The notes: a model not told the origin generated them from the letters alone. Counted from the stretch's first letter, positions 43,720 to 52,869 are shown. The stretch is 64,000 bases of DNA from Achromobacter piechaudii NBRC 102461 (GCF_001571245.1 NZ_BCTK01000005.1:310001-374000), one strand, 5' to 3'. Translations and numbers: made by a program.

Positions 43720-45045
43720 ATGGTAGAGAGCCGCGCCATGCGATCACCGCGCGAATCCGGGCCCACCCGCCAGCAAGACCTCGGCGTCGCGCAGCTGGGT
43801 TGGCTCGCTGCGGCCGTATTCGTCGTCTCGGCCGGATATGGGGCACTGATGCCCTTGATCCCCGACTGGCTGCGGCCCTTGATGGGCGACGCGGATCCTG
43901 CGGCGCTTGCGCGCCATGTCGGCTACCTCAGCGGCATCTACACGGCGGGCATCCTGCTGGGTGCGCCCCTGTGGGGCATGCTGGCGGACAGGCTGGGGCG
44001 TGCCCGCGTGTTGCTGGTGGGCCTGATCGGCTACGTGGCCAGCCTGCTCCCGCTGCTGCGCCCCGAGTCCCTGGGCGTGGTCGGCATCTATGCGCTGCGC
44101 GGCGCGACGGGCTTTTTTGTGGCCGCGGTCGTGCCGGTGGTGCCGGCGCTCGTCGCGCAGTACACCCCAGAATCGATTCGCGCCAGGCGCTTTGCATGGC
44201 TGGGTGCGATGTCGCTGCTCGGGTTCCTGTTCGGCCCCGGCCTGAACGCCGCTGCAGAACGGCTTGTCGGCCTGGGCTTCTTGAGCGTGCTGGTACAGGG
44301 CTCATCGACCACGCTCGTGATCGCACTCTCGGCCGCGCTCGGCGCGCTGATGATGCTGGGCCTGGCCGCAACGCTTCCCGCACCTTCCTCCCTTGGAGAG
44401 GCGGACGCAGCCGATCACGACGGAGCACCCCGGAGCCGCTCCCTGGCGCTCTGGATTCTCAACGGTGTGATCATGTTCGTGCTTGCCGGCTTTGAACTCG
44501 GCATCGTGCTGCAGGGCCAGCGCCACCCCGATCTCTCCTCCCGAGAGGTGTCGTTGATGTTCGCCGAGTGCAGTCTGGTGATGCTGGGCGTCAACGCGGT
44601 GCTGTTCTTCACCGGCCTGCTGGAGCGCGCCGACCCACGCCGCGTACTGGCCTGCGGCATGGTCCTGGGCATCGCCGGGCTCCTGATGCTGGCCCGCCAT
44701 GGCAGCGAGATGTGGCTGTACGTCGGCGTGAGTTTCACGGCTGCGGGCACGGGTCTCGTGCTCCCCACCCTGGCCTACCTCGCTGCCGGCACCTCGGCGC
44801 GGCGGCTCGGTATCGCGATGGGAGGGCTCGCCGCGGCAGCCGGCCTCGGACAAACACTGGGATCGGCCGCCACCGGATGGCTATTCGGCGCTGTGATGCA
44901 GAGCACCTTTGCGTGGCTGTCGATTCCACTGGCCGCCACCCTCGCGCTGCTGCTCATTCCGCGGCATTGGTGGCCAGCCAACCCCGTCCTGGTGAGCGCT
45001 TCACCGTCCCGCACTTTTCTCACTTCCACGGAAACCGAACCATGA
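43720..45045 (+). CDS. MFS transporter
   Basis: A 441-residue major facilitator protein with about twelve hydrophobic segments, the loop-2/3 motif GMLADRLGRARVLLVG and the internal repeat expected of the fold. The similarity is to drug/metabolite:H+ antiporters; the substrate is unknown. Start uncertain: ATG 43720 or ATG 43738 are both in frame. Its stop overlaps the LemA start by 4 bp, so it belongs to the same transcript. Confidence 0.86.
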   Translation: MVESRAMRSPRESGPTRQQDLGVAQLGWLAAAVFVVSAGYGALMPLIPDWLRPLMGDADPAALARHVGYLSGIYTAGILLGAPLWGMLADRLGRARVLLVGLIGYVASLLPLLRPESLGVVGIYALRGATGFFVAAVVPVVPALVAQYTPESIRARRFAWLGAMSLLGFLFGPGLNAAAERLVGLGFLSVLVQGSSTTLVIALSAALGALMMLGLAATLPAPSSLGEADAADHDGAPRSRSLALWILNGVIMFVLAGFELGIVLQGQRHPDLSSREVSLMFAECSLVMLGVNAVLFFTGLLERADPRRVLACGMVLGIAGLLMLARHGSEMWLYVGVSFTAAGTGLVLPTLAYLAAGTSARRLGIAMGGLAAAAGLGQTLGSAATGWLFGAVMQSTFAWLSIPLAATLALLLIPRHWWPANPVLVSASPSRTFLTSTETEP

Positions 45046-45653
45046 GACTGATCCTGATGTCCCTGCTCGCAGCGCTTGCCCTGTCGCTGAGCGGATGCGG
45101 CTACAACGACTTCCAGCGGCTGGACGAGCAGACCAAGTCCGCCTGGTCCGAGGTGCTGAACCAGTACCAGCGGCGCGCCGACCTGATCCCCAACATCGTC
45201 GCGACCGTCAAGGGCGAGACCAACTTCGAGCAGGAGACGCTGACCCGGGTGGTCGAGGCCCGCGCGAAGGCGACCTCGATCCAGGCCACGCCGGAACTCG
45301 TCAACAACCCCGAGGCGTTCCAGAAGTTCCAGGCGGCACAGAGCGAACTGTCCGGCGCGCTGAGCCGGCTGCTGGTGGTGAGCGAGAACTACCCGCAACT
45401 CAAGGCGAACCAGGCTTTTCAAGACCTGCGTGCCCAACTTGAGGGCACGGAGAACCGCATCACCGTGGCGCGTGGGCGCTACGTGAAGGCGGTGCAGGAT
45501 TACAACGTGCTCACGCGCAGCTTCCCGACCAACATCACGGCCAAGCTGTTCAGCTACGTCGTCAAGCCCAATTTCTCGGTCGCCGACGAGAAGGCCATGG
45601 CGGCGCCGCCACAGGTCGATTTCGGCGCCTCGGCGCCGGCGGCGCGCCCCTGA
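45042..45653 (+). CDS. lemA: LemA-family lipoprotein
   Basis: A 203-residue LemA protein: lipobox LSLSGCGYN (Cys19), then the long helical bundle with EVLNQYQRRADLIPNIVATVKG and the VARGRYVKAVQDYNVLTRSFPTNI motif. LemA proteins are membrane-anchored, with unclear roles in stress and envelope biology. They are typically followed by TPM-domain proteins, exactly as here. Confidence 0.93.
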   Translation: MRLILMSLLAALALSLSGCGYNDFQRLDEQTKSAWSEVLNQYQRRADLIPNIVATVKGETNFEQETLTRVVEARAKATSIQATPELVNNPEAFQKFQAAQSELSGALSRLLVVSENYPQLKANQAFQDLRAQLEGTENRITVARGRYVKAVQDYNVLTRSFPTNITAKLFSYVVKPNFSVADEKAMAAPPQVDFGASAPAARP

Positions 45654-45654
45654 C

Positions 45655-46560
45655 ATGAGAACGCCCAGAACAGTGGTGCTCTCTCCGGCGGCCCCTCTTC
45701 GGCTGGCCCACGCTCTGGCCTGGCTGCTGCTGAGCCTGTTCCTTTCGGTCGCGTCCGCGCAGGAGTTGGTCGCCGTTCCTCCGCTGCAGGCGCGCGTCAC
45801 CGATCTCACGGGAACGCTCGCCGCCGATCGTGTCGCCGCGCTGGATGCGCAGCTTCGGGCCTTCGAGCAACGCAAGGGCGTGCAGATCGCCGTGCTGATG
45901 GTCCGCTCGACGCGGCCCGAACCCGTCGAGCAGTACGCCCTGCGGGTGGTAGAGCAATGGAAGCTCGGCCGTCGCAAGGTGGACGACGGCGCGTTGCTCC
46001 TGGTGGCCAAGGACGACCGCACCGTGCGCATCGAAGTCGGATACGGCATCGAGGGTGCGCTGAGCGACGTGGTATCGCGGCGCATCATCGACGAGGTGAT
46101 CACGCCGCGCCTGCGCCAGGGCGATTTCGACGGCGGCATCGCCGCAGGCGCCGAACAGATCATGCGGGTGATCGATGGCGAGGCCCTGCCTGCGGCGGAC
46201 CCACGGCGGCAGGGGCAGACCAACGACATCGGGCAGGCCTGGCCCTTCCTGTTCGTCGCGGCCCTGATGCTGGGCGGAGTGCTACGCAACGCCCTCGGCC
46301 GCCTTCCAGGCTCCCTGGTCACGGCTGGCGTGCTGGGTGCCGCTGCGTGGCAGTTGGTGGGCACCTTCGCGGTGGCCGCGGTGGCTGGACTGGCGGGATT
46401 CCTCGTCACGCTGCTGGGCATCGGCATGGGTGGCCACGGCGGCATGCACGGGCGCCACCGGGGAGGCGGCTGGCCGGGCGGAGGATTGGGCGGTGGTGGC
46501 GGTGGATTCCGCGGCGGCGGCGGCGGCTTCGGTGGCGGCGGCGCGTCAGGACGGTGGTGA
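45655..46560 (+). CDS. TPM-domain membrane protein (YgcG-like)
   Basis: A 301-residue protein: signal peptide, TPM domain (about 40-180) with VTDLTGTLAADRVAALDAQLRAFEQRKGVQIAVLMV and GYGIEGALSD, two membrane helices (about 195-265) and a Gly-rich C-terminal tail (GGGGGFRGGGGGFGGGG). TPM domains have acid-phosphatase or photosystem-repair links in plants; in bacteria they pair with LemA. Follows LemA by 1 bp. Confidence 0.92.
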   Translation: MRTPRTVVLSPAAPLRLAHALAWLLLSLFLSVASAQELVAVPPLQARVTDLTGTLAADRVAALDAQLRAFEQRKGVQIAVLMVRSTRPEPVEQYALRVVEQWKLGRRKVDDGALLLVAKDDRTVRIEVGYGIEGALSDVVSRRIIDEVITPRLRQGDFDGGIAAGAEQIMRVIDGEALPAADPRRQGQTNDIGQAWPFLFVAALMLGGVLRNALGRLPGSLVTAGVLGAAAWQLVGTFAVAAVAGLAGFLVTLLGIGMGGHGGMHGRHRGGGWPGGGLGGGGGGFRGGGGGFGGGGASGRW

Positions 46561-46561
46561 G

Positions 46562-47059
46562 ATGAACATGCAACGACTTCTTCGCCACCTTGCGACCACG
46601 GATCGCGCAGTCCGCCGCGCCTTCCCCCCGTGCGCGCTGGATGCGATCGAGCAGGCCATCCGCACGGGAGAGTTCCAGCATGGGGGCCAGCTGCGCTTCG
46701 TGGTCGAGGGTGCGCTGGACGGATCGCCACTGTGGCGCAACCAATCGCCGGGCGAGCGGGCGCTGGACCTGTTCGCACGCCTGGGTGTGTGGGATACGGC
46801 GCACAACAGCGGCGTCCTGATCTACGTGCTGCTGGCCGACCGGGCCGTGGAGATCGTGGCCGATCGCGGCATCCATGCCTGTTGCGGTGCCGAAAGGTGG
46901 TCGGCTGTGTGCCAGCGCATGGAAGCCCAGTTTGCGCAGGGACGCTTCGAGGCCGGAGCCCTGGAAGGCATCGTGGCCGTCAGCCACCTGCTGGTGCAGC
47001 ACTTTCCGCGGGGCGCGGACCACGGCAACGAGTTGCCGGATCGGCCGGTCCTTCTTTGA
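46562..47059 (+). CDS. Second TPM-domain protein, cytoplasmic
   Basis: A 165-residue TPM-domain protein with no signal peptide or membrane segment: DAIEQAIRTGEFQHGGQLRFVVEGALD, GVWDTAHNSGVLIYVLLADRAVEIVADRGI and a C-terminal AVSHLLVQHFP. It pairs with the preceding membrane TPM protein, as often in LemA loci. The start is 1 bp past the preceding stop. Confidence 0.88.
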   Translation: MNMQRLLRHLATTDRAVRRAFPPCALDAIEQAIRTGEFQHGGQLRFVVEGALDGSPLWRNQSPGERALDLFARLGVWDTAHNSGVLIYVLLADRAVEIVADRGIHACCGAERWSAVCQRMEAQFAQGRFEAGALEGIVAVSHLLVQHFPRGADHGNELPDRPVLL

Positions 47060-47084
47060 ACGACAACATCCTTGGAGACCTACC

Positions 47085-48446
47085 ATGCAACTTCAATTTC
47101 TGGGTGCCACCGGCACCGTGACCGGTTCCAAATACCTGCTGCGCCATGGCGACGCGACCATTCTGGTGGACTGCGGCCTGTTCCAGGGATTCAAGCAGCT
47201 GCGCCTGCGCAACTGGGAGCCGCTGCCGGTCGCGCCCAAGACCGTCGACGCGGTCGTGCTCACCCACGCCCACATCGACCACAGCGGCTACCTGCCACTG
47301 CTGGCGCGACAAGGCTTTCGCGGCCGGGTTTACTGCACGTCCGCGACGCACGAGCTGTGCAAGATCCTGCTCACCGACAGCGGCCATCTGCAGGAGGAAG
47401 AGGCGAAGTTCGCCAACCGGCACGGTTTCTCCAAACACCAGCCCGCGCTGCCGCTGTACACCCGTGAGGACGCCGAGCGCTGCCTGAAGCTGTTCGCGCC
47501 ACGTCCGTTCTCTCAGGACTTCGAGGCGCTGCCCGGACTCACCGCGCGGTTGACGCCTTCCGGGCACATGCTCGGCTCGGCCTTCGTGCACCTCAACGAC
47601 GGCCGGCGATCCGTGCTCTTCTCCGGCGACATCGGCCGGCCCAACGACCCGGTGCTGCGCCCGCCGGTGCAGGTCCCCGGCGCCGACTACCTGCTGGTGG
47701 AATCCACCTACGGCAACCGCAAGCATGAAGCGTCCGACGCACTGGCGCAGCTGGAGACTGTCATCAACAAGACGGCCGCCCGTGGAGGGGTCGTGGTCAT
47801 CCCAGCGTTCGCTGTCGGCCGAGCGCAGAGCCTGATGTACGGCATCTACCAGCTCAAGAAGCAAGGGCGCATCCACCAGCACCTGCCCGTGTACCTGGAC
47901 AGCCCGATGGCCATCGATGCCACACGGCTGTACCACGCCCATCGCGACGAGCACCGGCTCTCGCCCGAGGAATGCGAGGGCATGTGCCATGCCGCGAAGA
48001 TCGTCAACAAGGTCGAGGAGTCCAAGGCGCTCAGCGCCGGTCGTGGACCGATGGTCATCATCTCCGCCAGTGGCATGGCCACGGGAGGACGCGTGGTGCA
48101 CCACCTCAAGTCATTCGCGCCCGACCATCGCAACACCATCCTGTTCGCCGGCTACCAGGCGGGCGGCACCCGTGGCGCCGCGATCGTGCACGGCGCGTCC
48201 ACCGTCCGCATCCATGGCCAGGACGTGCCGATCCGCGCCGAGGTGGCCTCGCTCGACAACCTTTCCGCCCACGCCGATGCCGACGAGATCCTCGCGTGGA
48301 TGCGCGGCTTCACGCAAACACCGCGCCGAACCTTCGTGACCCACGGCGAGCCGGAGGCGGCCGATGCGCTGCGCGCGCGGATCGACCATGAACTGGGCTG
48401 GTCGGTTGCCGTGCCCGAGTACCTGCAGACGGTGGATCTGGTATGA
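47085..48446 (+). CDS. MBL-fold beta-CASP metallo-hydrolase (RNA-processing type)
   Basis: A 453-residue protein: metallo-beta-lactamase core with THAHIDHSGYLP (HxHxDH, two zinc ions), SGHMLGSAF and FSGDIGRP; beta-CASP insert with VESTYGNR (motif A) and ISASGMATGGRVVHHL; C-terminal DNLSAHADADEILAW (motif C His). Such enzymes are RNases of the CPSF-73/TTHA0252 type. Role here could be RNA turnover feeding the nucleotide phosphorylase that follows with a 4-bp overlap. Confidence 0.92.
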   Translation: MQLQFLGATGTVTGSKYLLRHGDATILVDCGLFQGFKQLRLRNWEPLPVAPKTVDAVVLTHAHIDHSGYLPLLARQGFRGRVYCTSATHELCKILLTDSGHLQEEEAKFANRHGFSKHQPALPLYTREDAERCLKLFAPRPFSQDFEALPGLTARLTPSGHMLGSAFVHLNDGRRSVLFSGDIGRPNDPVLRPPVQVPGADYLLVESTYGNRKHEASDALAQLETVINKTAARGGVVVIPAFAVGRAQSLMYGIYQLKKQGRIHQHLPVYLDSPMAIDATRLYHAHRDEHRLSPEECEGMCHAAKIVNKVEESKALSAGRGPMVIISASGMATGGRVVHHLKSFAPDHRNTILFAGYQAGGTRGAAIVHGASTVRIHGQDVPIRAEVASLDNLSAHADADEILAWMRGFTQTPRRTFVTHGEPEAADALRARIDHELGWSVAVPEYLQTVDLV

Positions 48447-49996
48447 CGGCGCACCTGCACGAGACCGGCACCGGCACCGGCACCGGAGAGGATGGCGTGA
48501 ACACGCTGCAGGCGTGGCGCACCGGCATCGACACCCATCAGGAGCCGGTGGTCTACATGCGGCGCGACTGCCCTGTCTGCCAGTCGGAGGGTTTCACGAC
48601 CCAGGCGCGCGTGCAGCTGACGGCCGGCCGCCGCAGCATCGTGGCGACGCTCAGCGTCGTCGATGGGGATTGGCTGGCCGAGAACGTCGCTGGCCTGTCC
48701 GAATCGGCATGGGCGTCGCTGGGGGCGCAGCCGGGCCAGCTGGTCACGGTGACCCATGCACCGCCGCTGGATTCGCTCAGCCATGTCCGAGCCAAGGTCT
48801 ACGGCAATGCCCTGGGCGATGCCGAGTTCAGCGCCATCATCTCCGACGTCGCGGCGGGCCATTACTCTGACCTGCATCTGGCCACCTTCATCACCGCCTG
48901 CGCCGGCGATCGCCTGGACCTCGCGGAGACCGTCTCGCTCACGAAAGCCATGATTGGCGTCGGTGACCGCATCGATTGGGGGCGCCCGCTGGTGGTGGAC
49001 AAGCATTGCGTCGGCGGCCTGCCCGGCAACCGCACGACCCTGCTCGTGGTGCCCATCGTGGCCGCCTGCGGCCTCACGATGCCCAAGACCTCCTCGCGCG
49101 CCATCACCTCGCCGGCCGGGACGGCCGACACAATGGAGGTGCTGGCGCCGGTGAACCTGGATGTGCGGAGCATGCGGCGCGTGGTCGAACGCACGGGCGG
49201 CTGCATCGTCTGGGGCGGCTCGGTACGGCTCAGCCCCGCCGACGACATCCTCATCCGCGTCGAGCGGCCGCTGGACCTGGACAGCGAGGGCCAGCTCGTC
49301 GCCTCGGTCCTGTCCAAGAAGGCCGCTGCGGGCTCGACCCATGTGCTGATCGACCTGCCCGTGGGTGCCACCGCCAAAGTGCGCAGCGCGCAGGCCGCGG
49401 CGGCGCTCGGTCGGCGCCTGCAGGAGGTGGGCAGCGCCATCGGCCTGCACGTGGCCTTGCGCGTCACCGATGGTGAGCAGCCGGTCGGCCGCGGGATCGG
49501 CCCGGCACTGGAGGCCCGCGACGTGCTGGCCGTCCTACAAGGGACGCCCGAGGCCCCGGCCGACCTGCGGGAGCGAGCGTTGCGGCTGGCGGCGGACATC
49601 CTCGAAATGGGCGGTGCAGCGCCCGCCGGCGGCGGCCTGACGCTCGCCACGCAGGTGCTGGCCGACGGCCGCGCCTGGGCCACGTTCCAGGCGATCTGCG
49701 CTGAGCAGGGCGGCCTGCGCAGCATCCCGGTGGCAACGCATCGGCACACCGTCGCATCGCCGTCCACGGGACGGGTCTCCCGAATCGACAACCGGCTGCT
49801 CGCGCGGGCGGCCAAGCTCGCCGGAGCACCGACCGCCGCTGCCGCCGGCATCGACGTGCATGCGCGCCTGGGCGACCAGGTCGAAGCGGGACAGCCGCTC
49901 TTCACGCTGCACGCCCAGGCGCCGGGCGAGCTGGCCTATGCGCTGCAGTTCGTCCGCTCGCGCCCACCGATCTTCCAGATTTCGGAGAACCTATGA
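48443..49996 (+). CDS. Archaeal-type NMP (AMP) phosphorylase / thymidine phosphorylase-family protein
   Basis: A 517-residue protein. It has the ~80-residue N-terminal extension of archaeal AMP phosphorylases, then the DeoA core with DKHCVGGLPGNRTT (186-199) and KTSSRAITSPAGTADTMEVLAPV. Ordinary thymidine phosphorylases have KHSTGGVGD at this place; the longer GGxPGN loop is that of AMP phosphorylases, which turn NMP and phosphate into base and ribose-1,5-bisphosphate. The C-terminal domain is complete. Neighbour genes: beta-CASP RNase and PRPP-synthetase-like protein, both overlapping by 4 bp. Confidence 0.88.
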   Translation: MTAHLHETGTGTGTGEDGVNTLQAWRTGIDTHQEPVVYMRRDCPVCQSEGFTTQARVQLTAGRRSIVATLSVVDGDWLAENVAGLSESAWASLGAQPGQLVTVTHAPPLDSLSHVRAKVYGNALGDAEFSAIISDVAAGHYSDLHLATFITACAGDRLDLAETVSLTKAMIGVGDRIDWGRPLVVDKHCVGGLPGNRTTLLVVPIVAACGLTMPKTSSRAITSPAGTADTMEVLAPVNLDVRSMRRVVERTGGCIVWGGSVRLSPADDILIRVERPLDLDSEGQLVASVLSKKAAAGSTHVLIDLPVGATAKVRSAQAAAALGRRLQEVGSAIGLHVALRVTDGEQPVGRGIGPALEARDVLAVLQGTPEAPADLRERALRLAADILEMGGAAPAGGGLTLATQVLADGRAWATFQAICAEQGGLRSIPVATHRHTVASPSTGRVSRIDNRLLARAAKLAGAPTAAAAGIDVHARLGDQVEAGQPLFTLHAQAPGELAYALQFVRSRPPIFQISENL

Positions 49997-50892
49997 AACC
50001 TCTCGTTTTTCACCTGCCGGGCGACGAAGACTTCGCCGATGGACTGATCCGGGCGTTGGGCGCGCAGCGGGCTGCCCTGCAACTGCACCGGTTCCCGGAC
50101 GGCGAGTCGCTGGTGCGGCTGGACGCCGACGTCACCGGCCGCACCGTCGTGATCGTGGCCAGCCTGGCACAGCCGGACGCCAAGGCGCTGCCCTTGTTGT
50201 TCGCCGCGGACGCAGCGCGCGACCTCGGCGCCACCCGCGTGTTGCTGGCTGCCCCGTACCTGGCGTACCTGCGTCAGGACCGGCGCTTCAACACGGGCGA
50301 AGCCATCACGTCCCGCACGTTTGCTGCGCTGGTGTCGACGGTGTTCGACGGTATCGTCACCGTCGATCCCCATCTGCACCGCTACCGCTCGCTCGGCGAG
50401 GTCTACCGGGTGCCGACCCGTGTGGTCCAGTCCGCGCCCGCCATCGCGGCCTGGGTCGCAGCCCATGTGGACCGTCCCGTGTTGATCGGACCCGATGCGG
50501 AAAGCGAGCAATGGGTCCAGGAAGTCGCGCGCTTGGCTGGCGCGCCGTTCACGGTGTTGCAGAAGATCCGCCGGGGCGACAAGGACGTGGAGGTCAGCCT
50601 TCCCGACACCGCGGCCCTGGCAGACCGCCAGCCCGTGCTCATCGATGACATCGTGTCCAGCGCGCGCACGATGATCCAGGCAATCGCCAGTGTGCGCAGC
50701 GTGGGATTGCCGCCACCGGTGTGCATCGGGGTGCACGCCCTGTTCGCCGCCGACGCGTACCACACACTTCTTGCGGCAGGGCCCCAGCGGGTGGTGACCT
50801 GCGACACCGTGCCGCATGTCTCCAACGGCATCAGCGTGGTGGCACCGCTGGCGACAGCGGTGCAGGAACTGATGGAAGCCGGCGCGCCATGA
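49993..50892 (+). CDS. PRPP synthetase-family protein with altered PRPP loop
   Basis: A 299-residue ribose-phosphate diphosphokinase homologue: RFPDGES, YLAYLRQDRRFNTGEAIT and the PRPP-binding loop DDIVSSARTM (218-227). Standard bacterial enzymes have DDxxDTxGT there, so the second Asp and the Gly are changed to Ser and Arg. It may make PRPP, or act on the ribose-1,5-bisphosphate of the upstream phosphorylase; this is inference. Its start overlaps that gene by 4 bp. Confidence 0.86.
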   Translation: MKPLVFHLPGDEDFADGLIRALGAQRAALQLHRFPDGESLVRLDADVTGRTVVIVASLAQPDAKALPLLFAADAARDLGATRVLLAAPYLAYLRQDRRFNTGEAITSRTFAALVSTVFDGIVTVDPHLHRYRSLGEVYRVPTRVVQSAPAIAAWVAAHVDRPVLIGPDAESEQWVQEVARLAGAPFTVLQKIRRGDKDVEVSLPDTAALADRQPVLIDDIVSSARTMIQAIASVRSVGLPPPVCIGVHALFAADAYHTLLAAGPQRVVTCDTVPHVSNGISVVAPLATAVQELMEAGAP

Positions 50893-50945
50893 GCCGCTGC
50901 GCCACGCTCGTCATGACGCTCACGATCGAGGGGAGATGACTGCCC

Positions 50946-51590
50946 ATGTGCTTTTCCGCACCCGCCAGTTTCACGGCCGCAGCGGTTCTGCTGGGCCTGG
51001 GGACCGTCACCATGCGCCGGGCCCGCTCACGGCGCGAACTGCCGTATGCCGCCATCCCGCTGCTGTTCGGCGTCCAGCAACTGCTCGAAGGCATGCTGTG
51101 GCTGACGTTCCCCGACCGCGCGCCCTTGCTGAACGTGGCGCTGACGCATCTCTACTCGTTCTTCTCGCACGTCCTGTGGCCGATCTACGTCCCGCTGGCT
51201 GCGCTGGCGCTGGAGAGCGTCCGTTGGCGCCGTCGGGTTCTGGTGGCCATTGCAGTCGCGGGCGCGCTCGTCGGTCTGTACCTGCTGGCGATGCTGGTGA
51301 AGCTGCCCATCACGGCCCGCGTGGTCGGCCAGCACATCCTCTACGACTCTCCGCACTTCTACGTGATGACCACGATGGCCCTGTATCTGATCGGCACCTG
51401 CGCAAGCCTGATGGTTTCTAGCCACCGGCGCGTGGCGGCTTTTGGGGTGGCCGCCTTTGTCTCCGCAATCGCCGCCTACATGTTCTATGCAACCTGGTTC
51501 ATCTCGGTGTGGTGCTTCTTTGCCGCTGGGCTCAGCTTCATCGTGCTGTGGCAGTTCCGTGAGCCCCGAGCGAGGCTGGCCGTGCCATGA
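50946..51590 (+). CDS. DUF6629-like membrane protein
   Basis: A 214-residue protein with about seven hydrophobic segments and an N-terminal MCFSAPASFTAAAVLLGLG, the signature start of the DUF6629 family. Its function is unknown; a seven-helix topology is compatible with a small sensor or channel. Overlaps the next gene by 4 bp. Confidence 0.8.
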   Translation: MCFSAPASFTAAAVLLGLGTVTMRRARSRRELPYAAIPLLFGVQQLLEGMLWLTFPDRAPLLNVALTHLYSFFSHVLWPIYVPLAALALESVRWRRRVLVAIAVAGALVGLYLLAMLVKLPITARVVGQHILYDSPHFYVMTTMALYLIGTCASLMVSSHRRVAAFGVAAFVSAIAAYMFYATWFISVWCFFAAGLSFIVLWQFREPRARLAVP

Positions 51591-51841
51591 CGAATCCTCC
51601 GGCCAGATTCAAGCCCGCACTGGCCTACGCGGACTGCGGCCGCACGCAGGGCCCGATGCGCTGCGCGGCGTTCTTCACGGTTCAGTTGCTCGACGGATTC
51701 GAGACCATGCGCGATGCGGTCGCCGGCCGGCTGCCGACGGTGTTCGCGCAAGCGGAACTCGCGCAAGGCACCAAGACCGGGCATTTCATCGCCGCGTTCT
51801 GCATCCTGTCCCTGCACCGGGTAATCGAGGAGGGCTCATGA
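51587..51841 (+). CDS. Small orphan protein (84 aa)
   Basis: An 84-residue soluble protein with two Cys (ADCGRTQGPMRCAAFF) and no hydrophobic segment. It is real by context: ATGA overlaps on both sides within the long operon. No family recognised. Confidence 0.6.
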   Translation: MTNPPARFKPALAYADCGRTQGPMRCAAFFTVQLLDGFETMRDAVAGRLPTVFAQAELAQGTKTGHFIAAFCILSLHRVIEEGS

Positions 51842-52869
51842 CCGCACAAAACCGTCTGTCCGTTCTGTTCTCCGACATCGCACCGGCGGACCAGGCCGCG
51901 CTGCAGCAACGGCTTCCGACCCACTGGCACGCGCACTTCGTCCAGAACGAACGCCTGGTGGTATCCGATGTCGGCGATGAAGACACCGAGGTGCTGTGCG
52001 TCTTCGTGCGCACGCGCGTTGACGAATCGGTGCTCCGGTTGCTGCCGCGCGTGCGGCTCGTGGCAACGCGCTCCGCGGGCTTCGATCACATCGACCTGCA
52101 GGCTTGCCGCCGACGCGGCATTGCCGTGTGCCACGTGCCGGACTATGGGTCTGCCAGCGTCGCCGAACATGCCTTCGCGCTGCTGCTGGGCGTGGCTCGC
52201 CATCTGACACAAGCCCACGAGCGGGCGCGCCAAGGTTCTTTCGCTTACCGCGGCCTCACCGGCTTCGAGCTGGAAGGAAAGACGCTGGGCATCGTCGGGC
52301 TGGGCCGGATCGGGCGCCACGTGGCCCGTATCGCCCTGGGGTTCGGCATGGAAGTTCTCGCTTACGACCCGGCCCTCGCCCAATCGCTCGACATCACGGC
52401 AGCACCCATCGCCGGCGTCCGCGTGGTGACGTGGGAGCAGATCCTGCAAAGCAGCGATGTTCTGAGCCTTCATGTTCCGGCCACGCAGGCCACGCACCAC
52501 CTTCTCGATGGCCAGGCCTTCGCGCGCGTGAAACCGGGCATGGTACTGATCAACACGGCACGGGGTGCGCTCATCGACGAGGCCGCCCTGCTGCACGCAC
52601 TGGAGGCAGGTACCGTCGCCGCAGCAGGTCTGGACGTGCTGGAACAGGAAGGGGATCTGTCTCCCGAAGTGCCCACGGGCTGCGGCGGACTGGGTTGCGA
52701 TACCGGCTGGTCGGCATCCAGCCCACTGCTGACGCATCCGCGTGTGCTCGTGACACCGCATGTCGGGTTCAATACGTCGGAGGCGATCGCGCGCATCCTC
52801 GACGAGACCATCTCGAACATCGCAGCCTGGCATGCGGGCCGCCTGCGCAACAGGTTGGATGAGCCATGA
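51838..52869 (+). CDS. D-2-hydroxyacid dehydrogenase (D-lactate dehydrogenase-like)
   Basis: A 343-residue NAD-dependent D-isomer dehydrogenase: LGIVGLGRIGRHVARIALGFGMEVLAYDP (Rossmann loop), NTARGALIDEAALL (catalytic Arg region), and a TPHVGFNTSEA with catalytic His. The closest types are D-lactate and hydroxypyruvate dehydrogenases. It could reoxidise NADH during fermentation-like growth. Overlaps the neighbours by 4 bp on each side. Confidence 0.92.
   Translation: MTAQNRLSVLFSDIAPADQAALQQRLPTHWHAHFVQNERLVVSDVGDEDTEVLCVFVRTRVDESVLRLLPRVRLVATRSAGFDHIDLQACRRRGIAVCHVPDYGSASVAEHAFALLLGVARHLTQAHERARQGSFAYRGLTGFELEGKTLGIVGLGRIGRHVARIALGFGMEVLAYDPALAQSLDITAAPIAGVRVVTWEQILQSSDVLSLHVPATQATHHLLDGQAFARVKPGMVLINTARGALIDEAALLHALEAGTVAAAGLDVLEQEGDLSPEVPTGCGGLGCDTGWSASSPLLTHPRVLVTPHVGFNTSEAIARILDETISNIAAWHAGRLRNRLDEP

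Noticed and set aside
46440-46560. Tandem GGC/GGT repeats
   Set aside because: They encode the Gly-rich tail of the TPM protein and are ordinary low-complexity coding sequence, not a repeat element.
48466-48489. Short ACCGGC tandem repeat at the start of the NMP phosphorylase gene
   Set aside because: A four-copy coding microrepeat giving Thr-Gly; could be slippage-prone but nothing shows phase variation.
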